Below, piece by piece: positions 25,586 to 35,334 of a DNA stretch of 64,000 nt. Source of the DNA: Brochothrix campestris (GTDB lineage Bacteria > Bacillota > Bacilli > Lactobacillales > Listeriaceae); the NCBI RefSeq assembly GCF_046058945.1, contig NZ_CP175511.1, positions 1,240,001-1,304,000 on the forward strand, written 5' to 3'. Position 1 is the stretch's first letter; each line of letters opens with the position of its first letter. Under the pieces are notes generated by a model. The model was given only the letters and a program-made list of their open reading frames with translations, was not told where the DNA came from and did not search any database. The translations under genes were made by a program, and so were the position numbers.

Positions 25586-26041
25586 TTAAAATTGAATTGC
25601 TAAACGTACCATAGCAATTTTTTTAATGTCGAATGTCAAATCTTTATCGGCGATTGTGACTGTGATTGATTCGCCATCGTATGCTTTTAATGTACCTTCA
25701 TGTTCCTTACTGTCTTCGAACGGTTCGTACAATTTTACGTTAATGAATTGACCGATGGCACGTTCAAAATCACGTTTTTTCTTCAATGGTCGTTCTGCTC
25801 CTGGAGATGACACTTCAAGGAAATAGTTTTGTTCAATCGGATCTAACTCATCCAATTTCGCGCTAATTTCGCGGCTGACTGCAGCACATTCTGAAATATC
25901 AATACCTGCTTCAGTATCCACATAAATACGGAGGAACCAGTTGGCACCTTCTTTTAAGAACTCAATATCGACTAATTCAACATTAAGGCCTTCCACAATT
26001 GGCTCTGCAATCGCTGTAATTTGCTCTGTAATTTTACTCAT
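25586..26041 (-). CDS. rimP: Ribosome maturation factor RimP
   Basis: 30S subunit assembly factor. 151 residues in two domains: the N-terminal part with FLRIYVDTEAGIDISECAAV and VSSPGAERPLKKKRDFERAIG, then an SH3-like C-terminus. First gene of the translation operon. About 115 nt of leader with a conserved-type hairpin and a good promoter precede it. Confidence 0.96.
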   Translation of the reverse strand: MSKITEQITAIAEPIVEGLNVELVDIEFLKEGANWFLRIYVDTEAGIDISECAAVSREISAKLDELDPIEQNYFLEVSSPGAERPLKKKRDFERAIGQFINVKLYEPFEDSKEHEGTLKAYDGESITVTIADKDLTFDIKKIAMVRLAIQF

Positions 26042-26108
26042 TTCGACCTCCTAACCTCTGTTTACAGCACAGTGACTGATTGCCACTTCATGCTGATGTC
26101 AAAACGAA

Positions 26109-26130
26109 AGAGTGGGCATATACCCACTCT
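26109..26130 (-). ncRNA. rimP leader hairpin
   Basis: Perfect stem AGAGTGGG / CCCACTCT with a 6-nt loop, followed on the minus strand by TTCGTTTT, in the 5' leader of rimP. It resembles the rimP leader motif described in Firmicutes, a proposed attenuator of the nusA operon. Assigned by position and shape. Confidence 0.65.
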
Positions 26131-26161
26131 CCGCTGACAACTATCTAAACTTTACATACTA

Positions 26162-26190
26162 AATATAGCATAAAAGCACCGTTCTTGCAA
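26162..26190 (-). promoter_or_regulatory. Promoter of the rimP-nusA-infB operon
   Basis: Minus strand TTGCAA (26185-26190), 17-bp spacer, TATATT (26162-26167) with an extended TG. The rest of 26191-26401 holds only a weak hairpin after polC (CAATTC/GAATTG at about 26360-26380) with a distal T-run. Confidence 0.72.
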
Positions 26191-26401
26191 CTATTAGCCG
26201 TTAATCAAGCACGTCTTCTGCGTTTTATCATCATTTCCAATCAATCGCTTTCAGTAGCTTCTTTATCTGTTTTGCTAATGGCTGTGTTTTTAGCGCCTAA
26301 TTAATTAGGCCACGACCGCTTCTGCTTTCATCAAAAAAACACTCCCACATCAATTCGTTTGACTGAATTGACGTAGAAATGTCGTTTATGCTTGTTATCC
26401 C

Positions 26402-29400
26402 TTAAAATAATGACAACTGATTTTCATCTGGCAAGCCGTCTAAACAACCCATATCGCTCATGTAATCAATAATCGTTTGCGATACTTTTCCGCGTTGTTT
26501 CACATCTTCCTTCGATAAGAAGATGCCATTATCACGAGCCGCTTCAAGTTGTTTCGCCACGTTTGTTCCTAGCCCAGGAATCGAGTTGAACGGCGGAATC
26601 AGTGAATCGCCTTCGATGATAAACTCATCTGCGCTCGACTTGTATAAATCGACTTTTTGGAATTTAAGACCACGCGCGACCATTTCATTGGCTAACTCTA
26701 GCACGGTTAAGAGGTTCTTCTCTTTCGTTGATGCTTCCATGCCTTTATCGGTAATATTTTTCATGCTCGCCATGATGGCTTGCTTGCCGTTGACCATTGC
26801 AATTAAATCAAAGTCATCTGCGCGAACGGTAAAGTATGTCGCATAATAAAACAATGGATGATGGACTTTAAAGTAGGCAATGCGTACCGCGTTCAAGACA
26901 TAGGCTGCGGCATGGGCTTTCGGGAACATGTACTTGATTTTTTTACACGAATCGATGTACCAATCCGGTACGTTTTCAGCGCGCATGGCCGCTTCCCATT
27001 CTTCAGGAACGCCTTTTCCTTTACGCACTGATTCCATGATTTTAAAGGCTAATGATTCTTCGACACCCATGTAGATTAAGCCGACCATAATATCATCACG
27101 ACAACCGATTACTTCAGACAAGACAGATTGTCCTGACTTAATTAATTCCTCAGCATTGCCTAACCAAACGTCGGTTCCGTGTGATAGACCAGAGATTTGG
27201 AGCAATTCACTAAAGGTACTTGGATTCGTTTGTTCGAGCATTTGTCGAACGAATCGCGTGCCGAACTCGGGTACACCGAGCGTGCCTGTCTTGGAGTTGA
27301 TGTCTTCTGGCGTAACGCCTAATGATGTCGTGCCTGAGAATAAGGCGAACACATCAGGATCATCCGTCGGAATATCGGCTGGTGAAATGCCGCTTAAATC
27401 TTGTAACATCCGAATCATTGTCGGATCATCGTGTCCTAAAATATCGAGTTTTAAGACGTTATCGTGAATCGAATGAAAATCAAAATGGGTGGTACGCCAT
27501 TCTGAGTTAACGTCATCCGCCGGAAATTGTATCGGTGAAAAATCGTAAACGTCCATGTAATCAGGAATAACAATAATCCCCCCAGGATGTTGTCCGGTTG
27601 TCCGCTTCACGCCTGTACAGCCATTCACTAAGCGGTCGGTTTCTGCACCGCGAATATGGAGGTCGTTATCGCGCTCATACGCTTTTACGAAGCCATAGGC
27701 TGTTTTTTCGGCAACGGTACCGATTGTGCCTGCCCGAAAGACGTAATCTTCCCCAAATAATACTTTCGTATAGTTATGAGCTTGCGCTTGGTAATCACCC
27801 GAGAAGTTTAAATCGATATCGGGTACTTTATCCCCTTTAAAGCCTAAGAAGGTTTCGAACGGAATATCATGGCCGTCTTTATCATAGTTCGTGCCACATT
27901 TTGCACAGGCCTTATCGGGTAAGTCGAAACCAGAACCGACTGAACCATCATGGAAAAACTCAGAGTGTTGGCAGTTGGGGCAAACGTAATGTGGTGGCAA
28001 GGGGTTTACTTCGGTAATCCCTGTCATCGTCGCTACAAAAGACGAGCCGACCGAGCCACGCGACCCTACGATATAACCATCATCGTTTGATTTTTTTACG
28101 AGCTTTTGTGAAATCAAGTAAATAACGCCGAAACCGTGACCGATAATACTTTTTAATTCTTTTTCTAAACGGTCGATAATAATCTGGGGCAGTTCGTCGC
28201 CATATTTTGCACGAGCATTCGTGTAACTCATTTCAGTCACTTCTTCGTCTGCCCCTTCGATTTTAGGTGTATAGAGCTTATCTCGAACAGGGACAATTTC
28301 TTCACACCGATCGGCGATGGCGTTCGTGTTCGTTACGACGATTTCAAAGGCCTTGTCTTTGCCCATAAACGCGAATTCTTCGAGCATCTCATTCGTCGTG
28401 CGGAACTGGACGTCCGGCAATGGATTACGGTTAAGCGGGTTGGCGCCCCCTTGTGAGTTGATGAGAATTTTACGGTAGATTTTATCTTTTGGATCCAAGT
28501 AATGCACATTTCCGGTTGCTACAACGGTTTTTTCTAATTTCTCACCGAGTGCAACGATGTTTTTAATAATGTCTTGTAACTCCGTACGATCTTTCACCAT
28601 CTCACCATCGATTAACGGTTGGTAAACAGTCGGTGGCATTACTTCAATAAAATCGTAATAATGCGCTGCGTTTTCCGCTTCAACCGCACCTTTTTGCATC
28701 ATTGCCATGAACACTTCGCCACGGTCACAACCTGAACCGACAATGATTCCTTCACGATGTTTATCAAGTAGTGTTCGTGGTACGCGAGGCACACGGTGCA
28801 AGTAATTTAGATTCGACGCTGAAATAATTTTGAAGAGGTTTTTTAACCCGACATCGTTTGTCGCTAACAAGGTCGCATGCGAGGGGCGCGCTCGTTTATA
28901 AGCATCGCCTTCACCAACATATTGATTCAACTGGTCGTGCATCGTAATCTGGCGGTTTTCTTCGGCGTCTTTAATAAGCTTCCATGCCAGGTAGGCAGTT
29001 GCTTCAGAGTCAAAGATGGCGCGGTGATGTTGTTCTAAAATAATGTTAAACCGTTTCGTTAACGTGTTTAAACGATGGTTTTTAAATTGCGGGTATAAGA
29101 AACGCGCTAACTCTAACGTATCGAGCACTGGATTAGTCGCTTCGCCAAAGCCATGACGTTTGTAGGCAGCGTTTAAGAAGCCCATATCAAAGCTGGCATT
29201 ATGTGCCACTAAAATATCGTCACCGGCCCATGCTTTGAAACGGGTAAACACTTCAAGCTCCGTTGGTGTATCAGCAACCATCTCATCGGTAATCCCGGTT
29301 AAGTTAATGGTGGTCGCACTTAACGGATGCCCCGGATTAATGAAGGCCTCGAATTCGTCGATTTTTTCACCATTGACCATGCGGACGGCCCCGACTTCAA

Positions 29401-30721
29401 TTACCTTATCGTAAACGGCTGATAAACCCGTCGTTTCAAAGTCAAATACGACATATGAAGCGGTCTGTAATGCGAGCGGTGCTTCATTATAGGCAATCGG
29501 AACACCTTCATCGATTAAGTTGATTTCGGTGCCGTATAAAATTTTAACGCCGTGTTTCTTGCCAGCACTATGCGCATCAGGGAAAGATTGTGCCCCTGAA
29601 TGGTCGGTAATCGCGATTGCCTTATGCCCCCACTTGGCTGCCTGGGCAACAAGATCTGCGGTTGGTGTCACAGCATCCATCGTACTCATTGGTGTGTGTA
29701 AATGTAATTCCACCCGTTTTTCGCTAGCGGTATCTTCACGACCCTTCACTTTAATCTCGTTAATATCTTGTGCCATTAAAATTAATTCTCGTGAGAAGTT
29801 ATCGTTTTGCACTGAGCCACGTACTTTAACCCAGATGCCTTTTTTGATGCCGCCAAAAATAGAGCTGTCATCTTTATCTCGTGAGAACATCTTCACGATG
29901 ATTGAGCTGCGGTAATCGGTAATCTTAAACTGAACGAGTGAACGGCCACTGCGTAATTCACGCACTTCTGAGGCAAATATGTAACCTTGGACAGTTACCT
30001 TTCGTTCTTCATCAACGATTTGATCCAAGGTCATCATTTCTTCATTCGCCTTAATTGGCAATCCTAAAACTAATGGGCCACTCGGAACAGGATTGTCTTT
30101 CGCTTGATTCTCGACACGTTTTTGCATCTCGTTTAAGGTCGCTAACGCTTTTGCCTTATCTTCTTTCTCTTTGTTTGCTGTGAACTGTTTAAAGGCTTCT
30201 GACTCACGGTCAACCGCTTTAACTTCAATCGTAAAGCTATAGCCTGTCATCCCCGCCTGTTCCATTAAGGGCAGCAGCGCGTTGCCACATTTTTTAGTCA
30301 TCACTAATTTTTCTGTCTCATTATCAGCCGCCAATTGAATTTTATTGTTGGCAATGAGCGGCACTTGATCAGCGAAACGTTGCCCAATCATCGGTGACGA
30401 CTCACGAATTTTATTGGCAAAGAACGGCCAGTAATCAGCTAAAATCGCATTGGTGAGTTCGCCTGCCTTTGAAACAAACTTAAACTCCGCCGAATGGATA
30501 TGCTCAAAGCTATTTGTTAAGGCTTCTGTTAATACGCGATACGTTGTACCAGTTAAATATGTTTCTATATCAATGACAAACTGCCACCGTTGACTTTGTT
30601 CATGCACAACGACCTTTGCTAACGAAGCGTGTGTCAGTTCTGCACGGATGAGGTCATTATCCATCAAGCCGATTTGTTCAAGCAAGATGTGTAATTTGTT
30701 GGATTGACTGTTATTTTCCAT
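26402..30721 (-). CDS. polC: DNA polymerase III subunit alpha, PolC type
   Basis: Replicative polymerase of low-GC Gram-positives with built-in proofreading. 1439 residues from ATG 30721 (GGAGATG upstream). N-terminal domains I-II, OB fold (about 250-330), split PHP domain starting VELHLHTPMSTMDA (about 340), DnaQ-like exonuclease FVVFDFETTGLS (about 420, catalytic Asp and Glu present), PHP second half, zinc motif CPNCQ...CAKC (about 910), polymerase active site VPDIDLNFSGDYQ (about 970), helix-hairpin-helix and the beta-clamp-binding terminus QLSLF. Complete. It is separated here from proS, next to which it often lies. Confidence 0.98.
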   Translation of the reverse strand: MENNSQSNKLHILLEQIGLMDNDLIRAELTHASLAKVVVHEQSQRWQFVIDIETYLTGTTYRVLTEALTNSFEHIHSAEFKFVSKAGELTNAILADYWPFFANKIRESSPMIGQRFADQVPLIANNKIQLAADNETEKLVMTKKCGNALLPLMEQAGMTGYSFTIEVKAVDRESEAFKQFTANKEKEDKAKALATLNEMQKRVENQAKDNPVPSGPLVLGLPIKANEEMMTLDQIVDEERKVTVQGYIFASEVRELRSGRSLVQFKITDYRSSIIVKMFSRDKDDSSIFGGIKKGIWVKVRGSVQNDNFSRELILMAQDINEIKVKGREDTASEKRVELHLHTPMSTMDAVTPTADLVAQAAKWGHKAIAITDHSGAQSFPDAHSAGKKHGVKILYGTEINLIDEGVPIAYNEAPLALQTASYVVFDFETTGLSAVYDKVIEVGAVRMVNGEKIDEFEAFINPGHPLSATTINLTGITDEMVADTPTELEVFTRFKAWAGDDILVAHNASFDMGFLNAAYKRHGFGEATNPVLDTLELARFLYPQFKNHRLNTLTKRFNIILEQHHRAIFDSEATAYLAWKLIKDAEENRQITMHDQLNQYVGEGDAYKRARPSHATLLATNDVGLKNLFKIISASNLNYLHRVPRVPRTLLDKHREGIIVGSGCDRGEVFMAMMQKGAVEAENAAHYYDFIEVMPPTVYQPLIDGEMVKDRTELQDIIKNIVALGEKLEKTVVATGNVHYLDPKDKIYRKILINSQGGANPLNRNPLPDVQFRTTNEMLEEFAFMGKDKAFEIVVTNTNAIADRCEEIVPVRDKLYTPKIEGADEEVTEMSYTNARAKYGDELPQIIIDRLEKELKSIIGHGFGVIYLISQKLVKKSNDDGYIVGSRGSVGSSFVATMTGITEVNPLPPHYVCPNCQHSEFFHDGSVGSGFDLPDKACAKCGTNYDKDGHDIPFETFLGFKGDKVPDIDLNFSGDYQAQAHNYTKVLFGEDYVFRAGTIGTVAEKTAYGFVKAYERDNDLHIRGAETDRLVNGCTGVKRTTGQHPGGIIVIPDYMDVYDFSPIQFPADDVNSEWRTTHFDFHSIHDNVLKLDILGHDDPTMIRMLQDLSGISPADIPTDDPDVFALFSGTTSLGVTPEDINSKTGTLGVPEFGTRFVRQMLEQTNPSTFSELLQISGLSHGTDVWLGNAEELIKSGQSVLSEVIGCRDDIMVGLIYMGVEESLAFKIMESVRKGKGVPEEWEAAMRAENVPDWYIDSCKKIKYMFPKAHAAAYVLNAVRIAYFKVHHPLFYYATYFTVRADDFDLIAMVNGKQAIMASMKNITDKGMEASTKEKNLLTVLELANEMVARGLKFQKVDLYKSSADEFIIEGDSLIPPFNSIPGLGTNVAKQLEAARDNGIFLSKEDVKQRGKVSQTIIDYMSDMGCLDGLPDENQLSLF

Positions 30722-31100
30722 GTGTTCATCTCCAATTGGGATATTTCTTCTACAAAGATTAATTATAGCAAACTTCAAGCTATTCTCAAACAGACGACCT
30801 GAAGAATCAGCTGAAAAACATGAGTAGATTGCTCGTTTTGCCCTCTCTCTTTATTTTTAGTAACTTTATGTGGTCATTTTCTTATTTTAAAAGGGTCGTC
30901 TCGAAAATCACCGGGCAAACAATTAACCAAACTTACGATTCGAAAGGTGCGCTCCTTTTCATCACATTGGTTTCTTTGCCATCAAAAAAACCACCATGTC
31001 CGATGGCGGTTACATTTGAAAGTGAAATTTGCTCGTTCAACAGCGTATAAATTGGAAAGGTCGTGCTAGCGACTATTTGTTTGAAAGTTGAAATGAGTAG
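30722..31100. other. Intergenic region between polC and small membrane genes
   Basis: No supported gene. It contains the terminator at 30989-31011. Short + strand ORFs here lack ribosome sites. Confidence 0.6.
30989..31011 (-). terminator. Rho-independent terminator after the small membrane-protein genes
   Basis: Minus strand AACCGCCAT / ATGGTGGTT with a 5-nt loop, then T5-7. Confidence 0.82.
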
Positions 31101-31316
31101 TTAGACAGTAGCATCGCCTAGTATGACGTACAGTAATAAATAGAGCGTGCTGATGGCCAAGCTAAGCCCAATTAAAAAGAGCAACATCGCCACTATTCGC
31201 GGTACGCTAAAACGCATACGCCATCCACCCCATAAAATAACGGCACTGACTGCGAAGGCAGCCACGAAAAGTAAGATATATAAGTATCGTTCCTTCATTA
31301 TTTCAATAATAGCCAT
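31101..31316 (-). CDS. Small membrane protein, two segments (tandem paralogue 1)
   Basis: 71 residues from ATG 31316 (AAGGAGG 8 nt upstream). Two hydrophobic segments joined by ILWGGWRMRFSVPR. The pattern matches the next gene: an ER(Y/W)L start, a GGW/SGW-Q/RMR linker and a second segment ending G followed by a polar tail. I do not recognise a family. It is the third gene of a leftward set that ends at a strong terminator. Confidence 0.7.
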   Translation of the reverse strand: MAIIEIMKERYLYILLFVAAFAVSAVILWGGWRMRFSVPRIVAMLLFLIGLSLAISTLYLLLYVILGDATV

Positions 31317-31386
31317 CAAATCGCCTCCTTATGTCTCTCATTGTTGCTTCTTACTGCTATCCCCTTATAAGCAAAAAAACAAACCC

Positions 31387-31599
31387 TTATGTATTAACAC
31401 CGAAAAAGAAAACGATGATTAGGAATAGCAACGCACAGAGTGTGAACAAAAAGCCTGTTCCAATGATAGTCACTGCTAAAACAGGTGCTATTTTGCGTCG
31501 TAACTGCCAACCACTATAACAAAACGCCATACTAACAAGGCAGCCGATAATACCACTCAGCAGCATAAGCCAACGTTCCTGGATAAGATACCCTAGCAT
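31387..31599 (-). CDS. Small membrane protein, two segments (tandem paralogue 2)
   Basis: 70 residues, ATG 31599 with AAGGAG 7 nt upstream. Two hydrophobic helices (about 10-28 and 40-65) around CYSGWQLRRKIAP. Similar in length and layout to the protein encoded 70 bp downstream, so the two look like a tandem duplication. Unknown function. Toxin-like or envelope-stress small membrane proteins can look like this, but nothing specific supports that. Confidence 0.7.
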   Translation of the reverse strand: MLGYLIQERWLMLLSGIIGCLVSMAFCYSGWQLRRKIAPVLAVTIIGTGFLFTLCALLFLIIVFFFGVNT

Positions 31600-31617
31600 T
31601 TAACCACTCCTTATCTT

Positions 31618-31971
31618 TTAGTTCATTACAAACGAAACACCAGCGATAAAAAGAAAGATGGCTGGGATAAAGAGGATAAATCCTACCACCATCACTGGTA
31701 TCATCACAACATCCGTTAACTTCACTCGATAAAAAAGTGGCAGTAACATCATTGCCAACGACAGTAACACGACACTTGCAAGCACCGGAAAAATAATCGT
31801 TGCAAAAAACAATTGAAAAAGACCTAATCCGAGCAATAGCGCAGCGATGATTCGCAAATGACGCTGTTGTTTCTTTGTGATTGTTAAATAAAGCAATACC
31901 GCAGTACTTACAATGAGCAGAATCATGAGGCAAGTCAACGGAATTAATACTAAACTCTGATCGAAATACAA
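31618..31971 (-). CDS. Membrane protein, about four segments
   Basis: Up to 117 residues, almost entirely hydrophobic, with short basic loops (TITKKQQRHLR, FYRVKLTD). The start is uncertain: a TTG at 31971 follows GGGGGAG by 4 nt; internal ATGs are possible. First gene of the three small membrane genes, 19 nt ahead of the next. No family recognised. Confidence 0.6.
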   Translation of the reverse strand: MYFDQSLVLIPLTCLMILLIVSTAVLLYLTITKKQQRHLRIIAALLLGLGLFQLFFATIIFPVLASVVLLSLAMMLLPLFYRVKLTDVVMIPVMVVGFILFIPAIFLFIAGVSFVMN

Positions 31972-32310
31972 CGCTCTCCCCCTTTCTACTTACCGCTAGT
32001 ATAACGGAGTTAATTTGCTTTAGCTAGTCATAAAAGACTAACCATTCAACACCGTTTTAATGACGACAATCGATGGGTGCAACTGCCTTCTTTGAGAACG
32101 AACCGCTTCAACGCTCGCAAACTGTAGTGGCTGCACCGCCACATCGACTTCCTTCATTTAAAAATAAATTAATTGCGTTATATTGGGATATACAACTATT
32201 AATTCATCCACTAAAAAAATTCATTTAATTGTCTCCCTTTGCTTTCGCTAATTACTCGATTAAATTAAAAAGCCGTGCTATGCTCAGTTCATATGACAAG
32301 GAGTGATAAC
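31972..32310. other. Divergent intergenic region
   Basis: Holds the starts of the leftward small membrane genes and of the rightward GntR gene. No gene, repeat or clear operator seen. Confidence 0.5.
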
Positions 32311-32961
32311 ATGCGTAAAGCAGCCTTAACAGATTCCGTTAAAAACTACATTGAGAACGGTATTCTAACAGAAAAGTTTCCGCTTGGTTCATTACTACCT
32401 GCGGAACTGTTATTTGCTCAAACGCTTGGAGTAAGCGCACATCCTGTAAGAAAAGCAATCGAGCACCTCATCAAAAACGGTGTTCTCCAAAAACAGACAA
32501 ATGGCCGTAAAATGATTGTCGGCTTTAAAGTAATACCACTGCGAGGCGATAATGACATAACAGAGTGTTTCAGTTCTAACAGCCTCTTGATGCACTCTTT
32601 TCTCGTTAGACGTACGCTTGAAACTGAGACTGCTCGTATTGCTGCACTCAAAGCAACCGCTGCTGACATCCAACAACTGCGGCTCTATTTAAATAATTTG
32701 TTGGTTGAACTCAACAGCCCCACTCGTTTAAACGATGATTATTATTTAGAAGCGGCCTTTTATTTCCACCGGTCACTTGCTCAAGCAACCCATTATACGC
32801 CATTAATAGAAGCAATCGAGCAGTTGCGCGCGACTATCGAACTGCAACAATTCTTAATGTTAAAATACCGCACGATTGTTGCCGATGATGGCTCCGCACA
32901 AACAGCTCTGTTCGACGCAATTACTGCAGGGGACAGTGCTCTAGCTTCACAATTGATGTGA
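32311..32961 (+). CDS. GntR/FadR-family transcriptional regulator
   Basis: 216 residues from ATG 32311 (AAGGAG 7 nt upstream). N-terminal winged helix: FPLGSLLPAELLFAQTLGVS then HPVRKAIEHLIKNGVL. FCD-type helical ligand domain from about residue 85 (VRRTLETETARIAALKATA, FHRSLAQATHYTPL). It stops at GDSALASQLM, a few residues earlier than usual. Ligand unknown. It faces a collapsed sugar-uptake locus and may once have controlled it. Confidence 0.85.
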   Translation: MRKAALTDSVKNYIENGILTEKFPLGSLLPAELLFAQTLGVSAHPVRKAIEHLIKNGVLQKQTNGRKMIVGFKVIPLRGDNDITECFSSNSLLMHSFLVRRTLETETARIAALKATAADIQQLRLYLNNLLVELNSPTRLNDDYYLEAAFYFHRSLAQATHYTPLIEAIEQLRATIELQQFLMLKYRTIVADDGSAQTALFDAITAGDSALASQLM

Positions 32962-32973
32962 TTGACTAAAAAA

Positions 32974-32995
32974 AGAGACCAATAGTGGCCTCTCT
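32974..32995 (-). terminator. Terminator after the pgmB remnant (also ends the GntR gene)
   Basis: AGAGACCA / TGGCCTCT around ATAG, with T6 on the minus strand. Confidence 0.75.
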
Positions 32996-33014
32996 CGTGA
33001 AGTTAGTCATTGTT

Positions 33015-33440
33015 TTAAACCATTTCATCATGCTTGAAAAACTGAGATACTTCAAACATTGTTAAATCAGGTAACACTGTCACGGCTCCTTGTAATTGAT
33101 CCGTTTGACCAATGCAAACGGCTACCATTTTCGCCTTATTTGCTGCTTCTATCCCCGCCTGTGAATCCTCAAACACTAAACAACATTCAGGCTCAACTCC
33201 TAACAACTGCGCCCCTTTAAGAAACACTTCCGGATCCGGTTTTGCCTCAGAAACCATATTGCCATCGACAATAGAATTGAAGTAAGGCAGTAGTGCTGTT
33301 TTCGTCAAAATAGCACTAGCATTTTTACTCGCCGAACCTAGAGCAATTGGTATTTGTCGTTCATTTAACGTTTCTAAGATACGGCGTACCCCTGGCAAAA
33401 CCGCTGTTTCATCTAAGTTATTAATATAACATTGATACAA
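33015..33440 (-). pseudogene. pgmB: Beta-phosphoglucomutase, C-terminal remnant
   Basis: HAD-superfamily sugar phosphatase/mutase fragment of about 140 residues. The cap end (ILPGVRR-like: VLPGVRRILETLN), motif II (ALGSASKNA), the Lys/motif III region (EAKPDPEVFLKGAQLLG) and motif IV (VFEDSQAGIEAA) are present. The N-terminal DxD nucleophile and most of the cap are missing, replaced at about 33440 by a PTS permease fragment. It cannot be catalytic. Complete homologues convert beta-glucose-1-phosphate in maltose, trehalose or kojibiose use. Confidence 0.85.
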
Positions 33441-33778
33441 AAAATGGCTGAAGGGAACGATAATTTACCTAGTTCACGATACGATTTACTTTTTGCAAAT
33501 ACCATCGCCAATACCAGACCAATCGTAGCTCCCGATCCCCCTACATTCATAAATAAGGTCCACAAACCATCAGCAACTTCGTTTGGAATCGGCTGACCAC
33601 TGCGAAATGCCTCCATATTCATTGCAATATTATTTAGAAAAATTGGTGTTGTTATTCCTGCCAATAGATTTGGACCATGGATACCTAACGTCCACAAACC
33701 AAGGGCTAACAACGTAAATACCAGTAAACCAGGAATCGTATTTAAACCGAACACGAACACCAGCGGTTTGAAAGTTGT
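33440..33778 (-). pseudogene. PTS lactose/cellobiose-family EIIC, internal fragment
   Basis: About 113 codons of a sugar-specific membrane permease. Recognisable pieces are LGIHGPNLLAGITTPIFLNN, NMEAFRSGQPIPNEVADGLW and MNVGGSGATIGLV. The reading frame continues up to the first CRISPR repeat (TTFKPLVFVFGLNTIPG) and ends at FPSAIF, where it is joined to the pgmB remnant. Both ends are missing, so one side was cut by the CRISPR locus and the other by a deletion. Confidence 0.82.
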
Positions 33779-35334
33779 GTTTTAATACCATTCAATTTAA
33801 CACAGCTCTAAAACTTCAACTTGATATTGAGTTTACTAACTAACGTTTTAATACCATTCAATTTAACACAGCTCTAAAACTCCATTACTGTTCCAGCGCC
33901 TAAACCACCAGTTTTAATACCATTCAATTTAACACAGCTCTAAAACCATATTCATTATCATTAATCAAATCAGATTGTTTTAATACCATTCAATTTAACA
34001 CAGCTCTAAAACGCGTTCCCCTTCGCTGGCGCGTCCTCTGAAGTTTTAATACCATTCAATTTAACACAGCTCTAAAACGCGTTATAAGGGTCATAACAGA
34101 TAGCCTTAGTTTTAATACCATTCAATTTAACACAGCTCTAAAACAAAAGAAATATCTAGAAATAATAAAAGAAGGTTTTAATACCATTCAATTTAACACA
34201 GCTCTAAAACTGCTGCTCTATCTCTCTATCTAGTAAGCTAGTTTTAATACCATTCAATTTAACACAGCTCTAAAACCCGCCAGCGTTGAAATGAATAGAA
34301 ATGAACGTTTTAATACCATTCAATTTAACACAGCTCTAAAACTTCTCGATGTAATCTGCTATCTCGTTAGTCGTTTTAATACCATTCAATTTAACACAGC
34401 TCTAAAACCCGTTTGCATAACCATGACCTTTTCCGATTGTTTTAATACCATTCAATTTAACACAGCTCTAAAACTATATATTAATTATACACCATAACAT
34501 AGCAGTTTTAATACCATTCAATTTAACACAGCTCTAAAACTAGTGAACCACATAGTGCAATAGAAAAGTAGTTTTAATACCATTCAATTTAACACAGCTC
34601 TAAAACAAGTCGGTTATATGTTCGGTAAAGAGATAGGTTTTAATACCATTCAATTTAACACAGCTCTAAAACTTGTTTTTTGCGCTTCTTTGGTAGGCGC
34701 TGGTTTTAATACCATTCAATTTAACACAGCTCTAAAACCTAGTACCATTTGAAAAGGTTACACTGTCTGTTTTAATACCATTCAATTTAACACAGCTCTA
34801 AAACGCCCGATTATTAGAACAACACAAAAAAGATGTTTTAATACCATTCAATTTAACACAGCTCTAAAACCACGAAAGCGGAGGTGACGCGTTTGAACAA
34901 GTTTTAATACCATTCAATTTAACACAGCTCTAAAACACGATACCGCCTTTTGCGTAACCGTCCATTGTTTTAATACCATTCAATTTAACACAGCTCTAAA
35001 ACAAAACAAATGGCCTGCGCGTTTTATTCCAAGTTTTAATACCATTCAATTTAACACAGCTCTAAAACCTTCAATGATATAGAAAAGATTAGACAACGGG
35101 TTTTAATACCATTCAATTTAACACAGCTCTAAAACCCCAGTCTTCTACTTTGTCAAAAAGACTGTGTTTTAATACCATTCAATTTAACACAGCTCTAAAA
35201 CTTTCACTGTTTTAATCATCTTAGAAACTTTAGTTTTAATACCATTCAATTTAACACAGCTCTAAAACACGAACAAGCAAATGATTACACAGAGGGTGGT
35301 TTTAATACCATTCAATTTAACACAGCTCTAAAAC
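33779..35334 (-). CRISPR. Type II-A CRISPR array, 24 repeats and 23 spacers
   Basis: Repeats of 36 bp, all identical as far as I read. In crRNA sense (minus strand) they begin GTTTTAGAGCTGTGTTAAAT and end TGAATGGTATTAAAAC. Spacers are 30 bp except two of 31 (35069-35099 and 35202-35232). The leader is at the high-coordinate end, next to csn2, so the newest spacers are near 35300 and the oldest near 33815. Even the repeat farthest from the leader (33779-33814) is intact. Transcription is with the cas genes. The spacers look phage-like. Confidence 0.98.

Noticed and set aside
30820..31050. 76-codon + strand ORF
   Set aside because: No ribosome site, overlaps a minus-strand terminator, and no protein-like features.
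34291..34497. 68-codon ORF inside the CRISPR array
   Set aside because: Its repeated RFNTIQFNTALK blocks are just translated CRISPR repeats.
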